Positions 37,694-44,793 of a stretch of DNA of 64,000 bases are shown one piece after another. The notes below the pieces were generated by a model. That model was not told where the DNA came from. It saw only the letters and a program-made list of their open reading frames with translations, and did no database searches. The stretch's first letter is position 1. Every line of letters starts with the position of its first letter. The stretch lies in NCBI RefSeq assembly GCF_031979925.1, contig NZ_DALZFB010000011.1, positions 74,079 to 138,078 of the forward strand, read 5' to 3'. This DNA is from Pseudescherichia sp031979925. Lineage in GTDB: Bacteria > Pseudomonadota > Gammaproteobacteria > Enterobacterales > Enterobacteriaceae. The position numbers were made by a program, and so were the translations under genes.

Positions 37694-38509
37694 CTACTGC
37701 TCCTGTGCCAGCGCGTCGAGCCGATCGCGAAAGCCGGTGATAGCAATGGCCCGATTGTCGGCGCGCCAGCGATCTTTTGCCCCCGGCGCGGAGCTTTGTA
37801 CGGCAATCAGCCGCCAGCCATCCTCAGTCTTGAGCATCAGCGGAGAACCACTATCGCCAGGCAGCGTATCGCACTGGTGGGAGAGCACGCTATCCTGCGC
37901 CCAGCCGGTCACCACGCAGTTTTGATGGCTATAGAGATCGTCCAGATGATCCTGGGGATAGCCGGACTGCGTTACCTTACGGTCGGCAACTTTAAGTGCG
38001 GCAGTGAGCGCGTCGCGATCGCCCTCAAATAGCGGCAGAGGCGTAATGCCCGAGGGGGGATAGCGCAGCACAATCAGGCCAAAATCCCACGGTGCGGCGG
38101 CAGGCGGCACGATCCACCCCTCACCATCAGGTTTCAGACGCCTGCCAAGCGTTGGCTCAACCCGCCCCTCAATACCGTGTATCTCATAGCGCCAGCTGCC
38201 GTTCTGCGCCACAAAGCGCAGCGCTACGGCTTTATCGGCCTTGCCACGGGGCGGCGTCAGCAGACAGTGCCCGGCGGTTAACGCCAGATGCGGAGAGATC
38301 AGCGTGGCGGTGCAGAGATTGCCGCTGGCGGTCTCCAGCTGGCCGATAGCATCCCACGGCGACTGGGTCGGGTTACTTACCCGGATCCGGTCATCATGGT
38401 TAAAAAAAAGCGTCTTGATCTCAGCAGCTGCGGCAGCATCATCATCGGCATGGCTGGAAAAAGAAAATAAGCAAAACGAACCCAATAGCAGAATACCGAA
38501 TTTATGCAT
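37694..38509 (-). CDS. ydgD: Secreted trypsin-like serine protease YdgD
   Basis: This 271-residue periplasmic protein has a signal peptide (HKFGILLLGSFCLFSFSSHA) and an S1-family protease fold. The catalytic triad is visible: His81 in LTAGHCLL, Asp142 in WDFGLIVL, Ser220 in PGDSGSPLM. The substrate is unknown. As in E. coli it lies downstream of asr, with ydgU between. Acid-shock protein processing has been suggested by that neighbourhood; I take it as inference only. Confidence 0.9.
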   Translation of the reverse strand: MHKFGILLLGSFCLFSFSSHADDDAAAAAEIKTLFFNHDDRIRVSNPTQSPWDAIGQLETASGNLCTATLISPHLALTAGHCLLTPPRGKADKAVALRFVAQNGSWRYEIHGIEGRVEPTLGRRLKPDGEGWIVPPAAAPWDFGLIVLRYPPSGITPLPLFEGDRDALTAALKVADRKVTQSGYPQDHLDDLYSHQNCVVTGWAQDSVLSHQCDTLPGDSGSPLMLKTEDGWRLIAVQSSAPGAKDRWRADNRAIAITGFRDRLDALAQEQ

Positions 38510-38605
38510 ATCACACTCTGGTGGGGCATTAATGATTATTCAAACCCTAAGCAACAACTATAGACGGGACGGGAGGAAAGGGGGAGTAAAATCAGCGTAC
38601 TACAT

Positions 38606-38689
38606 TCAGGAAAGAGAGAAGCGGAGTGTTACCAGCGCGCAGACAATCAGCATAAGCAAAATCAGCTCGAAACGGTAGCGTTGCAGCAT
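38606..38689 (-). CDS. ydgU: YdgU, 27-residue membrane peptide
   Basis: The peptide MLQRYRFELILLMLIVCA plus nine more residues has one membrane helix. It starts at ATG 38687-38689 after TAGGAGAAGCC and stops at TGA 38606-38608. Its size, the RYRFE start and its place between asr and ydgD match the E. coli small protein YdgU. Function unknown. Confidence 0.85.
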   Translation of the reverse strand: MLQRYRFELILLMLIVCALVTLRFSLS

Positions 38690-38698
38690 GGCTTCTCC

Positions 38699-38731
38699 TA
38701 AAAACAGCGCCCGGGGGCGGGCGCTGTGGCA
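38699..38731 (-). terminator. asr terminator
   Basis: On the minus strand ACAGCGCCCGCCCCCGGGCGCTGT followed by TTTTTA, ten bases after the asr stop. It would partly isolate asr from ydgU-ydgD, which overlaps it at the ydgU ribosome site. Confidence 0.8.
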
Positions 38732-38741
38732 AGGGTGAAAC

Positions 38742-38996
38742 TTAAGCAGCTGGTTGAGCAGCTGGTTTAGCCGCAGTATGTTTTACTGCTTTTTTGTGGT
38801 GTTTTTTAGCAGCCTGCGCTTTCTGGGCAGCGGCTTTATGATGTTTTTTGTGGTGCGTGGTTTTGGCAGCCGGAGCAGCGCTCTGAGTCTGAGCGGTAGC
38901 CGCTGGCGCAGCGGTGGTCGCAGCGGTATCAGCAGCGAACGCAGCAGAAGAGAGACCCATAGCAGCGGCAACAACCAGAGCTAATACTTTTTTCAT
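38742..38996 (-). CDS. asr: Acid shock protein Asr
   Basis: The 84-residue secreted protein has a signal peptide (KKVLALVVAAAMGLSSAAFA) and a mature part made of Ala, Pro, Thr and Lys/His repeats (TTHHKKHHKAAAQKAQAAKK). Asr is strongly induced at low pH by RstA in E. coli and is cleaved to a small basic form in the periplasm. At 84 residues it is shorter than the 102 of E. coli, mainly in repeat number. An RstA-like box lies about 105 bases upstream. Confidence 0.93.
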   Translation of the reverse strand: MKKVLALVVAAAMGLSSAAFAADTAATTAAPAATAQTQSAAPAAKTTHHKKHHKAAAQKAQAAKKHHKKAVKHTAAKPAAQPAA

Positions 38997-39100
38997 TCTG
39001 ATATCCTCGAATTGGTTTCATCATTCAACCCCACTGCGGGGCCGGTGAAGAGACTATATGCTTCTCAATGCGAGGCTTCCGTGAGTGATTGGTATCGGCG

Positions 39101-39114
39101 TGTAACGCTTTGTA
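39101..39114 (-). promoter_or_regulatory. RstA-box-like site upstream of asr
   Basis: On the minus strand TACAAAGCGTTACA fits the RstA box TACAT-N-T-N-GTTACA at all fixed positions but two. It lies about 105 bases upstream of the asr start. RstA control of asr is known in E. coli; rstA is also in this window. Confidence 0.6.
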
Positions 39115-39155
39115 CAAACTCAGGGAGAGGCCGGGCAATAACCCGGCCAAATGCG

Positions 39156-40640
39156 TTACAGATAGCGGGCGGTAAGATGCTGGCGGAAGTAGCGGCTGTT
39201 CAGCGCTTCGCCGGTGGCGGATTCAATCAGCTGGGCGGTGGTAAAGCGACTGCCGTGCTGCCAGATATTCTGCCGCAGCCACTCAAACAGAGCGCTGAAA
39301 TCACCTTCAGCAATGGCGGCATCAAGGTTAGGTAGCGCGGTGCGGGCAGCATAGAACAGCTGCGCGGCGTACATCGCACCCAGGGTGTAGGATGGGAAAT
39401 AGCCAAAGCCGCCGTCGGTCCAGTGGATATCCTGCATGCAGCCGTCGCGGTAGTTGCCGGTGGTCGAGATGCCCAGCCAGTGCTGCATCTTCTCATCCCA
39501 CAGGGCCGGAATGTCCTCGACCTCAATCTCACCGTTGATTAACGCGCGCTCAATCTCATAGCGCAAGATCACATGCGCCGGGTAGCTCACCTCGTCAGCA
39601 TCCACGCGGATGAGGCCAGGCTGCACCTGTTGGTTCCAGGCGATGAAGTTCTCTTCGTTAAATGCGGGCTGCGCGCCAAAACGTTCGATGACCGCAGGCA
39701 GGAGACGCTGTAAAAACGCCTTGCTGCGGCCAAGCTGCATCTCAAAGAACAGGCTTTGCGATTCATGCACAGCCATTGAGCGAGCTACGGCTACCGGCTG
39801 TCCCAGCCAGGTGCGGGGCAGGTTCTGCTCGTAGCGGGCGTGGCCGGTTTCATGCACGACGCCAAAGAGGGCACCCAGCAGATCGTTCTCATCATAGCGA
39901 GTGGTGATGCGCACGTCCTCCGGTACGCCGCCGCAGAAGGGGTGGGCGCTGATATCCAGGCGGCCTGCGTCAAAATTAAAGCCAAGGATACGCATTGCCG
40001 TCAAACCCAGCTCGCGCTGCTTCTCCACCGGAAACGGCCCGACCGGGGCGATAAGCTGGCGCTGGGCCTGCTTTGCTACCGCCTGATTAAGCAGATCCGG
40101 CAGCCAGGATTTCAGATCGGCAAAGAGTACGTCGAGCTTCGCAGCGGTCATATCCGGCTCATAGAGATCCAGCAGCGCGTCGTAGGGGGTGCAGCCCTTA
40201 GCCGCCGCGCGCAGCGTTGCCTCTTCACGGCTGAGCTTCACCACCTCTTTAAGATTGGCGGAAAAACCTGCCCAGTCATTCGCAGGGCGCTGGCTACGCC
40301 AGGCGTGCTCGCAGCGGCTGCCCGCCAGCGATTTCGCCTCCACCAGCGACTCCGGCAGCACCGCCGCCTGCTGGTAGTGGCGAGTCATCTCCCGCAGGTT
40401 GGCCTGCTCAACGTCGTTCAGATCTTCCTGCGCTGCCGCTTCCAGCCACTGGGTCACTTTTTTATCCGTCAGGATCTGATGTTTCAACACGCTGATCTCC
40501 GCCAGCGCTTCGCCACGGGCGGCGCTGCCGGCGGCGGGCATCATGGTCATCATGTCCCAGCCGGCGATGGAGGAGAGGTGGGAGAAGCGGTAAAGACGTT
40601 GGAAGGTGCGGGTGAGCTGCTGGTAGTTGCTGGTGTCCAT
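39156..40640 (-). CDS. M32-family carboxypeptidase (Taq type)
   Basis: This 494-residue zinc carboxypeptidase has the metal motif HETGH at residues 263-267 and the downstream HESQSLFFE segment typical of family M32. These cytoplasmic enzymes trim C-terminal residues from peptides and are mostly helical. The ATG at 40638-40640 follows ACGAGGCACA; a start 12 codons upstream lacks a ribosome site. E. coli K-12 has no copy at this locus. The first 30 codons are duplicated at 44467-44555, past the island. Confidence 0.9.
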   Translation of the reverse strand: MDTSNYQQLTRTFQRLYRFSHLSSIAGWDMMTMMPAAGSAARGEALAEISVLKHQILTDKKVTQWLEAAAQEDLNDVEQANLREMTRHYQQAAVLPESLVEAKSLAGSRCEHAWRSQRPANDWAGFSANLKEVVKLSREEATLRAAAKGCTPYDALLDLYEPDMTAAKLDVLFADLKSWLPDLLNQAVAKQAQRQLIAPVGPFPVEKQRELGLTAMRILGFNFDAGRLDISAHPFCGGVPEDVRITTRYDENDLLGALFGVVHETGHARYEQNLPRTWLGQPVAVARSMAVHESQSLFFEMQLGRSKAFLQRLLPAVIERFGAQPAFNEENFIAWNQQVQPGLIRVDADEVSYPAHVILRYEIERALINGEIEVEDIPALWDEKMQHWLGISTTGNYRDGCMQDIHWTDGGFGYFPSYTLGAMYAAQLFYAARTALPNLDAAIAEGDFSALFEWLRQNIWQHGSRFTTAQLIESATGEALNSRYFRQHLTARYL

Positions 40641-40717
40641 TGTGCCTCGTGTTGTGCTGATATTGTTTGCTTCCATTATTCACGTCATAGCGTAAATTGC
40701 GACGTGTTTTTAATATC

Positions 40718-40936
40718 TTAAACCGAAAGACGGCGGTGCAGGCTGCGGCCCACCAGCAGCGCGGCCAGCAGCATCAGGGCGATAAAACCGCCGACGCCGT
40801 TCCAGCCATAGCTGTGCCAGAATACGCCGCCGAGAGTCCCCGCCCGATCCAGCTGCTGGCGACCGAGTGGGCAGCAAAGAAACCGGCGGAGAAAAGTAGC
40901 ATCCCGGTAAAGATCAGCCCCAGCGACGAGAAGAGC
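40718..40936 (-). pseudogene. ynfM 3' fragment (duplicate of 44794-45090)
   Basis: The sequence matches the C-terminal end of ynfM closely (FWHSYGWNGVGGFIALMLLA, LLVGRSLHRRL), and encodes the same stop region. Relative to the intact copy it lacks about 78 bases in the middle and then breaks off at AAGAGC (40931-40936), where prophage-like sequence begins. It cannot make a functional protein. It forms the left flank of the island. Confidence 0.88.
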
Positions 40937-41281
40937 TGTGATAGCCTCAATGAAGAAGAAATTAAGTGGATGCTTCATGTGCTCTGGTACACAGGCATGC
41001 GGATAGGGGAGGTCGTTCAGCTACATCCTGAAGATTATTCCACTGGAATGAAGAACAATAGTGCAGGTGAGAAGATTAACCAGACATTTAAGGCCATTGA
41101 GTTGAAACATACTGCCCACTGTTAACGCTATGCCATGTCAGACCATCTGATAAAGCTTAGTGTCGTAGCTGGCCGTGTACGCTTCTCAATACCCGGACAC
41201 GCACATAAAGTCACGACAGACCGTTTGTATAGGAGTAAACACCTAACCGAGCTGATGAAAGCAGCTATTGATCGTAAATAA
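40937..41281 (+). pseudogene. Tyrosine recombinase (integrase) C-terminal remnant
   Basis: The first part reads DSLNEEEIKWMLHVLWYTGM then RIGEVVQL, the catalytic-Arg region of phage integrases. After a stop at 41123-41125, a different frame reads PGHAHKVTTDRLYRSKHLTE, like the His and nucleophile-Tyr region, ending at TAA 41279-41281. The N-terminal domain and the region between the two boxes are missing, so the gene is dead. It is the strongest sign that the island is a former prophage or integrative element. Confidence 0.7.
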
Positions 41282-41292
41282 GGAATTAGAAA

Positions 41293-41529
41293 GTGGCTGA
41301 ATTATTTGAAGCAGTGTTTAGAGGGTTGTTTGTCGTGGGGGGGCGTTACATTGACTGGAGCGCTGTATTGGAATGGGTAGCAGTTGTTCTCTACTTCTTG
41401 TTCTGGATAGGTGGGGCTTTGCTTGCAGCGTTCGTAGTGTATAAGCTTGTTAGCTATCCACTGAAGCAAATGAAGAGGCGTAATGATCTCCTTGAGCAGA
41501 TGCTGAGAGAGATGAAGACCAAGCAATAA
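41293..41529 (+). CDS. Small membrane protein, 78 residues
   Basis: Start codon is GTG at 41293, behind AAGGAATTAGAAA. The product has one or two membrane helices (VLEWVAVVLYFLFWIGGALL and AAFVVYKLV) and a charged C-terminal tail (KQMKRRNDLLEQMLREMKTK) that may form a coiled coil. It resembles many small inner-membrane phage or plasmid proteins but I recognise no family. It is in the island directly after the integrase remnant. Confidence 0.6.
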   Translation: MAELFEAVFRGLFVVGGRYIDWSAVLEWVAVVLYFLFWIGGALLAAFVVYKLVSYPLKQMKRRNDLLEQMLREMKTKQ

Positions 41530-41647
41530 AAATAGGAGGGCATTTCGCCCTCCTTCTTATATTAAGAATTTATGATCCTTAGATAGCTCGTTTGGCTGTA
41601 GACACTGAAGAACGAGTAATAATAGCCGCTGTAGACAGGTGTTCGAC

Positions 41648-41764
41648 TCAGCGAACATCTTTTTTAATTAACATCCTGATATAACTAGGAACTGACACTC
41701 CATGCTCACTAGCGTTAGCTGCAAGCAGTTGATGATCAGCATGATTAAGTTTTAATTCGAGCAT
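41648..41764 (-). CDS. Ribbon-helix-helix-like small protein, 38 residues
   Basis: The peptide MLELKLNHADHQLLAANASE continues EHGVSVPSYIRMLIKKDVR. This has the strand-helix-helix layout of very short RHH (Arc/CopG-like) DNA-binding proteins: ELKL as the strand, then two helices with GVSVPSYIR in the turn. A ribosome site, GGAGG, lies six bases before the ATG at 41762-41764. It could be an antitoxin or a phage repressor; no toxin is adjacent. The fold is my inference from sequence pattern. Confidence 0.6.
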   Translation of the reverse strand: MLELKLNHADHQLLAANASEHGVSVPSYIRMLIKKDVR

Positions 41765-41802
41765 AAGAGCCTCCAAGAAAGAGGGCTTTCACCCCGGTCT
41801 GA

Positions 41803-42060
41803 TTAGATGTATGGGTAAGCTGCTGCGTATCGAGTTGCATACTCAGGGTCTACTGTAATAACAGAAGGCTCCCATTCACTTTCTTCTAATTCGATGTCAT
41901 CGTTCAATGTAGCCCCCTCGTCCTGCTGGACGGTTATGAGTTTGTGGGGAGTATTTCCAGTTCTGTAGCTATGTACTATTGGATAATAAAGTTAGTCACC
42001 AATTTGATAATCATCCTTATTGTTTTGTATAAATACTAAAGCATAAAGAAAATGTTCCAC
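41803..42060 (-). pseudogene. Possible decayed small gene with in-frame stop
   Basis: On the minus strand a frame runs from GTG 42058-42060 for 22 codons to an in-frame TAA at 41992-41994, then stays open for 63 more codons to TAA 41803-41805. The second part reads VHSYRTGNTPHKLITVQQDE, then an acidic run (DDIELEESEWEPSV). The composition looks protein-coding and the stop is the only break. A shorter intact version could begin at TTG 41907 behind GAGGGGG and give a 34-residue acidic peptide. I do not recognise it. Confidence 0.35.
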
Positions 42061-42546
42061 ATTGAACGTCTATCATCTTGATACACTACATAAGTACTAT
42101 TAACTTCAATTATTATTCCGCTGCATAAGGAAGGGTGTGAAGTTGAATAATTCTGATGAGCTAAGAACTAGCGTTGCTCTGTTTCTGTATGGCAATGTTT
42201 ATAGCAGGTTTGCTGTTCTGTATTGCTGCTATTTAATTAATTGAACCTTCGAGGGATAGTAACATCAATCAATTTACCAAAATCATTGTTGCCCAACATG
42301 ATAGGCCAGTAAACACTGAGGCATGTATTTTTCCTCGTAAGGTGCACTCTTTAGAGTGCTTAGGGATTAGTGGAGATCAAAATGACCTTCGGTGGGGTTA
42401 AATAGATGCGTTGACCAAACATTCCATGCATATTCATATATTAAGAAGGTCAAAAGAACGCTGAATAAAAGAAGTAACTGTTCTAGATATAATGCCTAAT
42501 AAGGCCTTCTAATTCTTTCAGCATTCTATTGCATTTCGAATCATTA
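42061..42546. other. AT-rich non-coding stretch in the island
   Basis: No convincing gene in 486 bases. A purine-rich GGAAGGG at 42131 precedes short overlapping frames, one of which (42189-42236) would encode a 15-residue hydrophobic peptide; these look like remains of a small membrane protein. GCACTCTTTAGAGTGC at 42343-42358 is a hairpin without a T-run. Confidence 0.4.
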
Positions 42547-42990
42547 CTACTTAACTTGCAATGAACACCTATACACAGTCTGTAAATTATTCTTACCGTT
42601 AACATGATGTAACAGAGAGAAAGCCCATCCATCTAACATAGACTGTGGATTCTCTTTAGCATATTCAGAAGTAGGCATGTACAGAATACCTTCAAACCAC
42701 TCCTGAACACCCTGACGTTCTTTCTCAAATGTACGTTCAGTAAAGTCCATCATGTCATAATGTTTATCATCAGAAACTACAAAATTCGCCCAGCCTTTCA
42801 CCATCGTAAAGCCATAGTCTTTACCATCGTTATTAGCAATGTTAGCTGTAGCTTTCCCATCGGCTATCTCCAGAGTGATCAGCTTATCTTGTGAAGGTTC
42901 TCCTTTTACACCAGTGCACAGAAGAGGCAAAGTTTCAGCATGAGCGCCAACAGAAGCTAGCATAAGCATAGCGAGGATAATCTTCTTCAT
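42547..42990 (-). CDS. Secreted hypothetical protein, 147 residues
   Basis: A clear signal peptide (KKIILAMLMLASVGAHA, cleavage near residue 18) is followed by a mature domain of about 129 residues with two cysteines (LLCTGVKGEPS and YRCSLQVK at the very end) that could form a disulfide. I recognise no family. It overlaps the upstream 67-residue gene by four bases (ATGA), so the two are translationally coupled. Base composition is AT-rich like the rest of the island. It may be a cargo (fitness) gene of the former element. Confidence 0.75.
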   Translation of the reverse strand: MKKIILAMLMLASVGAHAETLPLLCTGVKGEPSQDKLITLEIADGKATANIANNDGKDYGFTMVKGWANFVVSDDKHYDMMDFTERTFEKERQGVQEWFEGILYMPTSEYAKENPQSMLDGWAFSLLHHVNGKNNLQTVYRCSLQVK

Positions 42991-43190
42991 AAGGCAAGTT
43001 CCTTCTTAATTTTAGCCACTGTATGCCATGACAATTTAGCCAAGGAATTAACACTAATAACGTCTCCTGTTAACAAACGAAACAACTGCTCTTTATATTT
43101 CTCCAAACTGTTTGCACCACGTAACTTAGTAATATCAATATCCTCAACATCAAGGATGTCTATTAACTGTTGCTGACTCATTTTAGCCAT
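42987..43190 (-). CDS. Small helix-turn-helix-like protein, 67 residues
   Basis: The product, starting MAKMSQQQLIDILDVEDIDI, ends with GDVISVNSLAKLSWHTVAKI, which has the spacing of a helix-turn-helix. The ATG at 43188-43190 is preferred over a TTG four codons upstream. It overlaps the secreted-protein gene downstream by four bases. It might regulate that gene, or be the other half of a two-gene module. The HTH call is weak. Confidence 0.6.
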   Translation of the reverse strand: MAKMSQQQLIDILDVEDIDITKLRGANSLEKYKEQLFRLLTGDVISVNSLAKLSWHTVAKIKKELAL

Positions 43191-43274
43191 GATAATTATC
43201 AACCTGTTAACCTAACCAAAGATTAAATACTACTGCTGGATATAGGAAAGTTCTTAGCTATTGGTGTTATCTGT

Positions 43275-43555
43275 CTATCCGAGTTTGTTACGGAATGTCT
43301 CCCTATACTTCTTTGCACTTACATTATAAGAACAGTCATTCTCATTCCTTATTGCATTTTGTATTAGCCTCAACCTTTGACAGAAGATGCTACCCGTTTT
43401 GCACCTAACATTGGTGCTCACCTGCTGCTTAGGTTCATTGGTTTGTTCATTTCCCGCTCTTCCCTAAGTGGCAGGTTTTTCTATTCAGTTAAATTGAAAT
43501 ACCGAACAACTTCATTCCTAAAGAATGCAATGCACAGTGCATTGGCATTAGGCAT
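43275..43555 (-). pseudogene. Possible broken small prophage gene
   Basis: From ATG 43553-43555 the minus strand reads MPNANALCIAFFRNEVVRYF to a TAG at 43481-43483, then KNLPLREER in the same frame. After a one-base shift a second frame reads GNEQTNEPKQQVSTNVRCKT and ends SAKKYRETFRNKLG at a TAG (43275-43277). The joined frame looks like one basic protein of about 90 residues with one amber codon and one frameshift. The 3' half alone could start at GTG 43421. I cannot name a family. Confidence 0.35.
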
Positions 43556-43566
43556 GAGTATGCCTT

Positions 43567-43707
43567 ATGGCATCCAAATCTAAAGAGCGTCTAGCTAGAG
43601 CGTTATATTTAGCTATTGATCAAAGTGGTATGTCTTACACAGTGACAGCCAAGAAACTTGATGTGAAAACACAAAACCTCAACCCTGCTCCCGATATGAG
43701 CTTGTAA
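43567..43707 (+). CDS. Small basic protein, 46 residues
   Basis: ATG 43567 opens a frame reading MASKSKERLARALYLAIDQS, then GMSYTVTAKKLDVKTQNLNP, ending at TAA 43705. The order helix-turn-helix (ALYLAIDQSGMSYTVTAKKLDV) is like small phage DNA-binding proteins such as Ner or Cro. There is no strong ribosome site, and the C-terminus looks cut short. It may be a truncated regulator of the former prophage. Confidence 0.4.
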   Translation: MASKSKERLARALYLAIDQSGMSYTVTAKKLDVKTQNLNPAPDMSL

Positions 43708-43759
43708 TTAAAAGCTTAGCATATATCCACGAAGCGTGGTGACAGATAGAAGATACAAA

Positions 43760-44044
43760 ATGATTACTATTTTTGAAATCAAAGATTTTGTTGACCGTGA
43801 ATTAATGACTAAAGAAGCTGCTTGCGATGAACTTTGGAAAGCTACTCACCTTCTTCCTGGTGTAGTAATGAATGCGAACTTTGCTCCGGATCGCTATAAA
43901 AAGTTTGCAGATGACAAAAGTTATAAGTCAGAGCGTCTGGGTTATGGTGAAATTAAATGGATACGTAAGTCAGTCAAACACACCAAGGATGAAGCAGAAG
44001 TTCAATTAGTAATGGCTAGACTTGAAGCTGCTATCAGGGACTAA
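43760..44044 (+). CDS. Hypothetical protein, 94 residues
   Basis: The product is charged and mostly helical (starts MITIFEIKDFVDRELMTKEA, ends VMARLEAAIRD). The ATG at 43760 follows AGAAGATACAAA. A longer frame starts at GTG 43736 without a ribosome site. No family recognised. It is in line with the tail-fibre-like fragment 60 bases further on and AT-rich like the rest of the island. Confidence 0.55.
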   Translation: MITIFEIKDFVDRELMTKEAACDELWKATHLLPGVVMNANFAPDRYKKFADDKSYKSERLGYGEIKWIRKSVKHTKDEAEVQLVMARLEAAIRD

Positions 44045-44106
44045 TAGAAGGGGGGCTGCATTATTAGTAATGCTTGCCCTCTATTCATGTAAAGGATTAC
44101 GACATT

Positions 44107-44424
44107 ATGACAGTAGAATATGATGCAGTATATGTAGCGGATTTAGACCCTGCATTACCAGCAGATACAGATGGCCTTTCACAAGATAATGACCATATTA
44201 TGTTGGTGAAGCAAGTGATCCAGAATACTTTCCCATCAGCAACCACAGCTCTTGTTACAGACCTCAACTACCTCAATCAACTACCTACACGTATTGCCTA
44301 TATAACAGACCCTGAGAGCGATGTAGACAGCAATCCATCAGGCTCGCTTACAGAGCTTACTTTCATCAGGGACGATACAGCCCAATCCAATAGCTGTAGA
44401 AAAGCTTTGTCCACTCGTTCATAG
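44107..44424 (+). pseudogene. Phage tail-fibre-like N-terminal fragment
   Basis: The 105-residue product contains DPALPADTDGLSQDNDHIML followed by VKQVIQNTFPSATT. This P-xxxD-xxSQxDDHIRLLKxxIKNTFP-type segment is common at the start of phage tail fibre and other virion proteins, usually of several hundred residues. Here the frame ends soon after, with a C-terminus (SCRKALSTRS) unlike that family, at the right edge of the island. It is likely a truncated remnant. Confidence 0.5.
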
Positions 44425-44466
44425 TACTAATCCCTTAGCTAGCCGTAATATTTCTAGGTACTATTC

Positions 44467-44555
44467 ATGTCCCAGCCGGCGATGAAGGAGAGGTGAGAGA
44501 AGCGGTAAAGACGTTGGAAGGTGCGGGTGAGTTGCTGATAGTTGCTGTTGTCCAT
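44467..44555 (-). pseudogene. Carboxypeptidase 5' fragment (duplicate of 40551-40640)
   Basis: About 89 bases match the first 30 codons of the M32 carboxypeptidase gene with roughly seven changes, and the homology continues upstream into GAGGCTCA and the following bases. The rest of the gene is absent; the copy stops abruptly at the island's right edge. It has no chance of function. Confidence 0.88.
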
Positions 44556-44691
44556 TGAGCCTCGTGTTGTGCTGATATTATTTATTTACATTTCAAGATA
44601 ACAGGACGCTTGTGCGGATACCAACGTGAGAAATTTTCTGGCGGTCATACCCTATAGAGCTTCCCAATAGAGTTGAGCTGACGCGGTGTCT

Positions 44692-44771
44692 ATTGCCCGG
44701 CGGCGCTACGCTTGCACGGGCCTACGGTAAGGCGCTGTTATTAGGCTGGGCAAGCGTAGCGCCGCCCGGCA
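44692..44771. repeat. REP/BIME downstream of ynfM
   Basis: TTGCCCGGCGGCGCTACGCT at 44694-44713 and GGCAAGCGTAGCGCCGCCCG at 44749-44768 are inverse partners, with GGGCCTACGG between. This is a typical enterobacterial REP pair. The matching interval in the left duplicate (40677-40717) lacks it. Confidence 0.8.
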
Positions 44772-44793
44772 CGTTCAGGCAGGATACATTACG

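Noticed and set aside
40697..41125. 142-codon plus-strand frame across the left island boundary
   Set aside because: The first half is antisense to the ynfM fragment and only the second half is integrase-like; the frame is a chance fusion, so I list the two pseudogenes instead.
42343..42358. Hairpin GCACTCTTTAGAGTGC as a terminator
   Set aside because: No T-run follows on either strand.
43377..43583. 68-codon plus-strand frame in the island
   Set aside because: TTG start without a ribosome site, odd composition, and it overlaps a more protein-like broken frame on the other strand.
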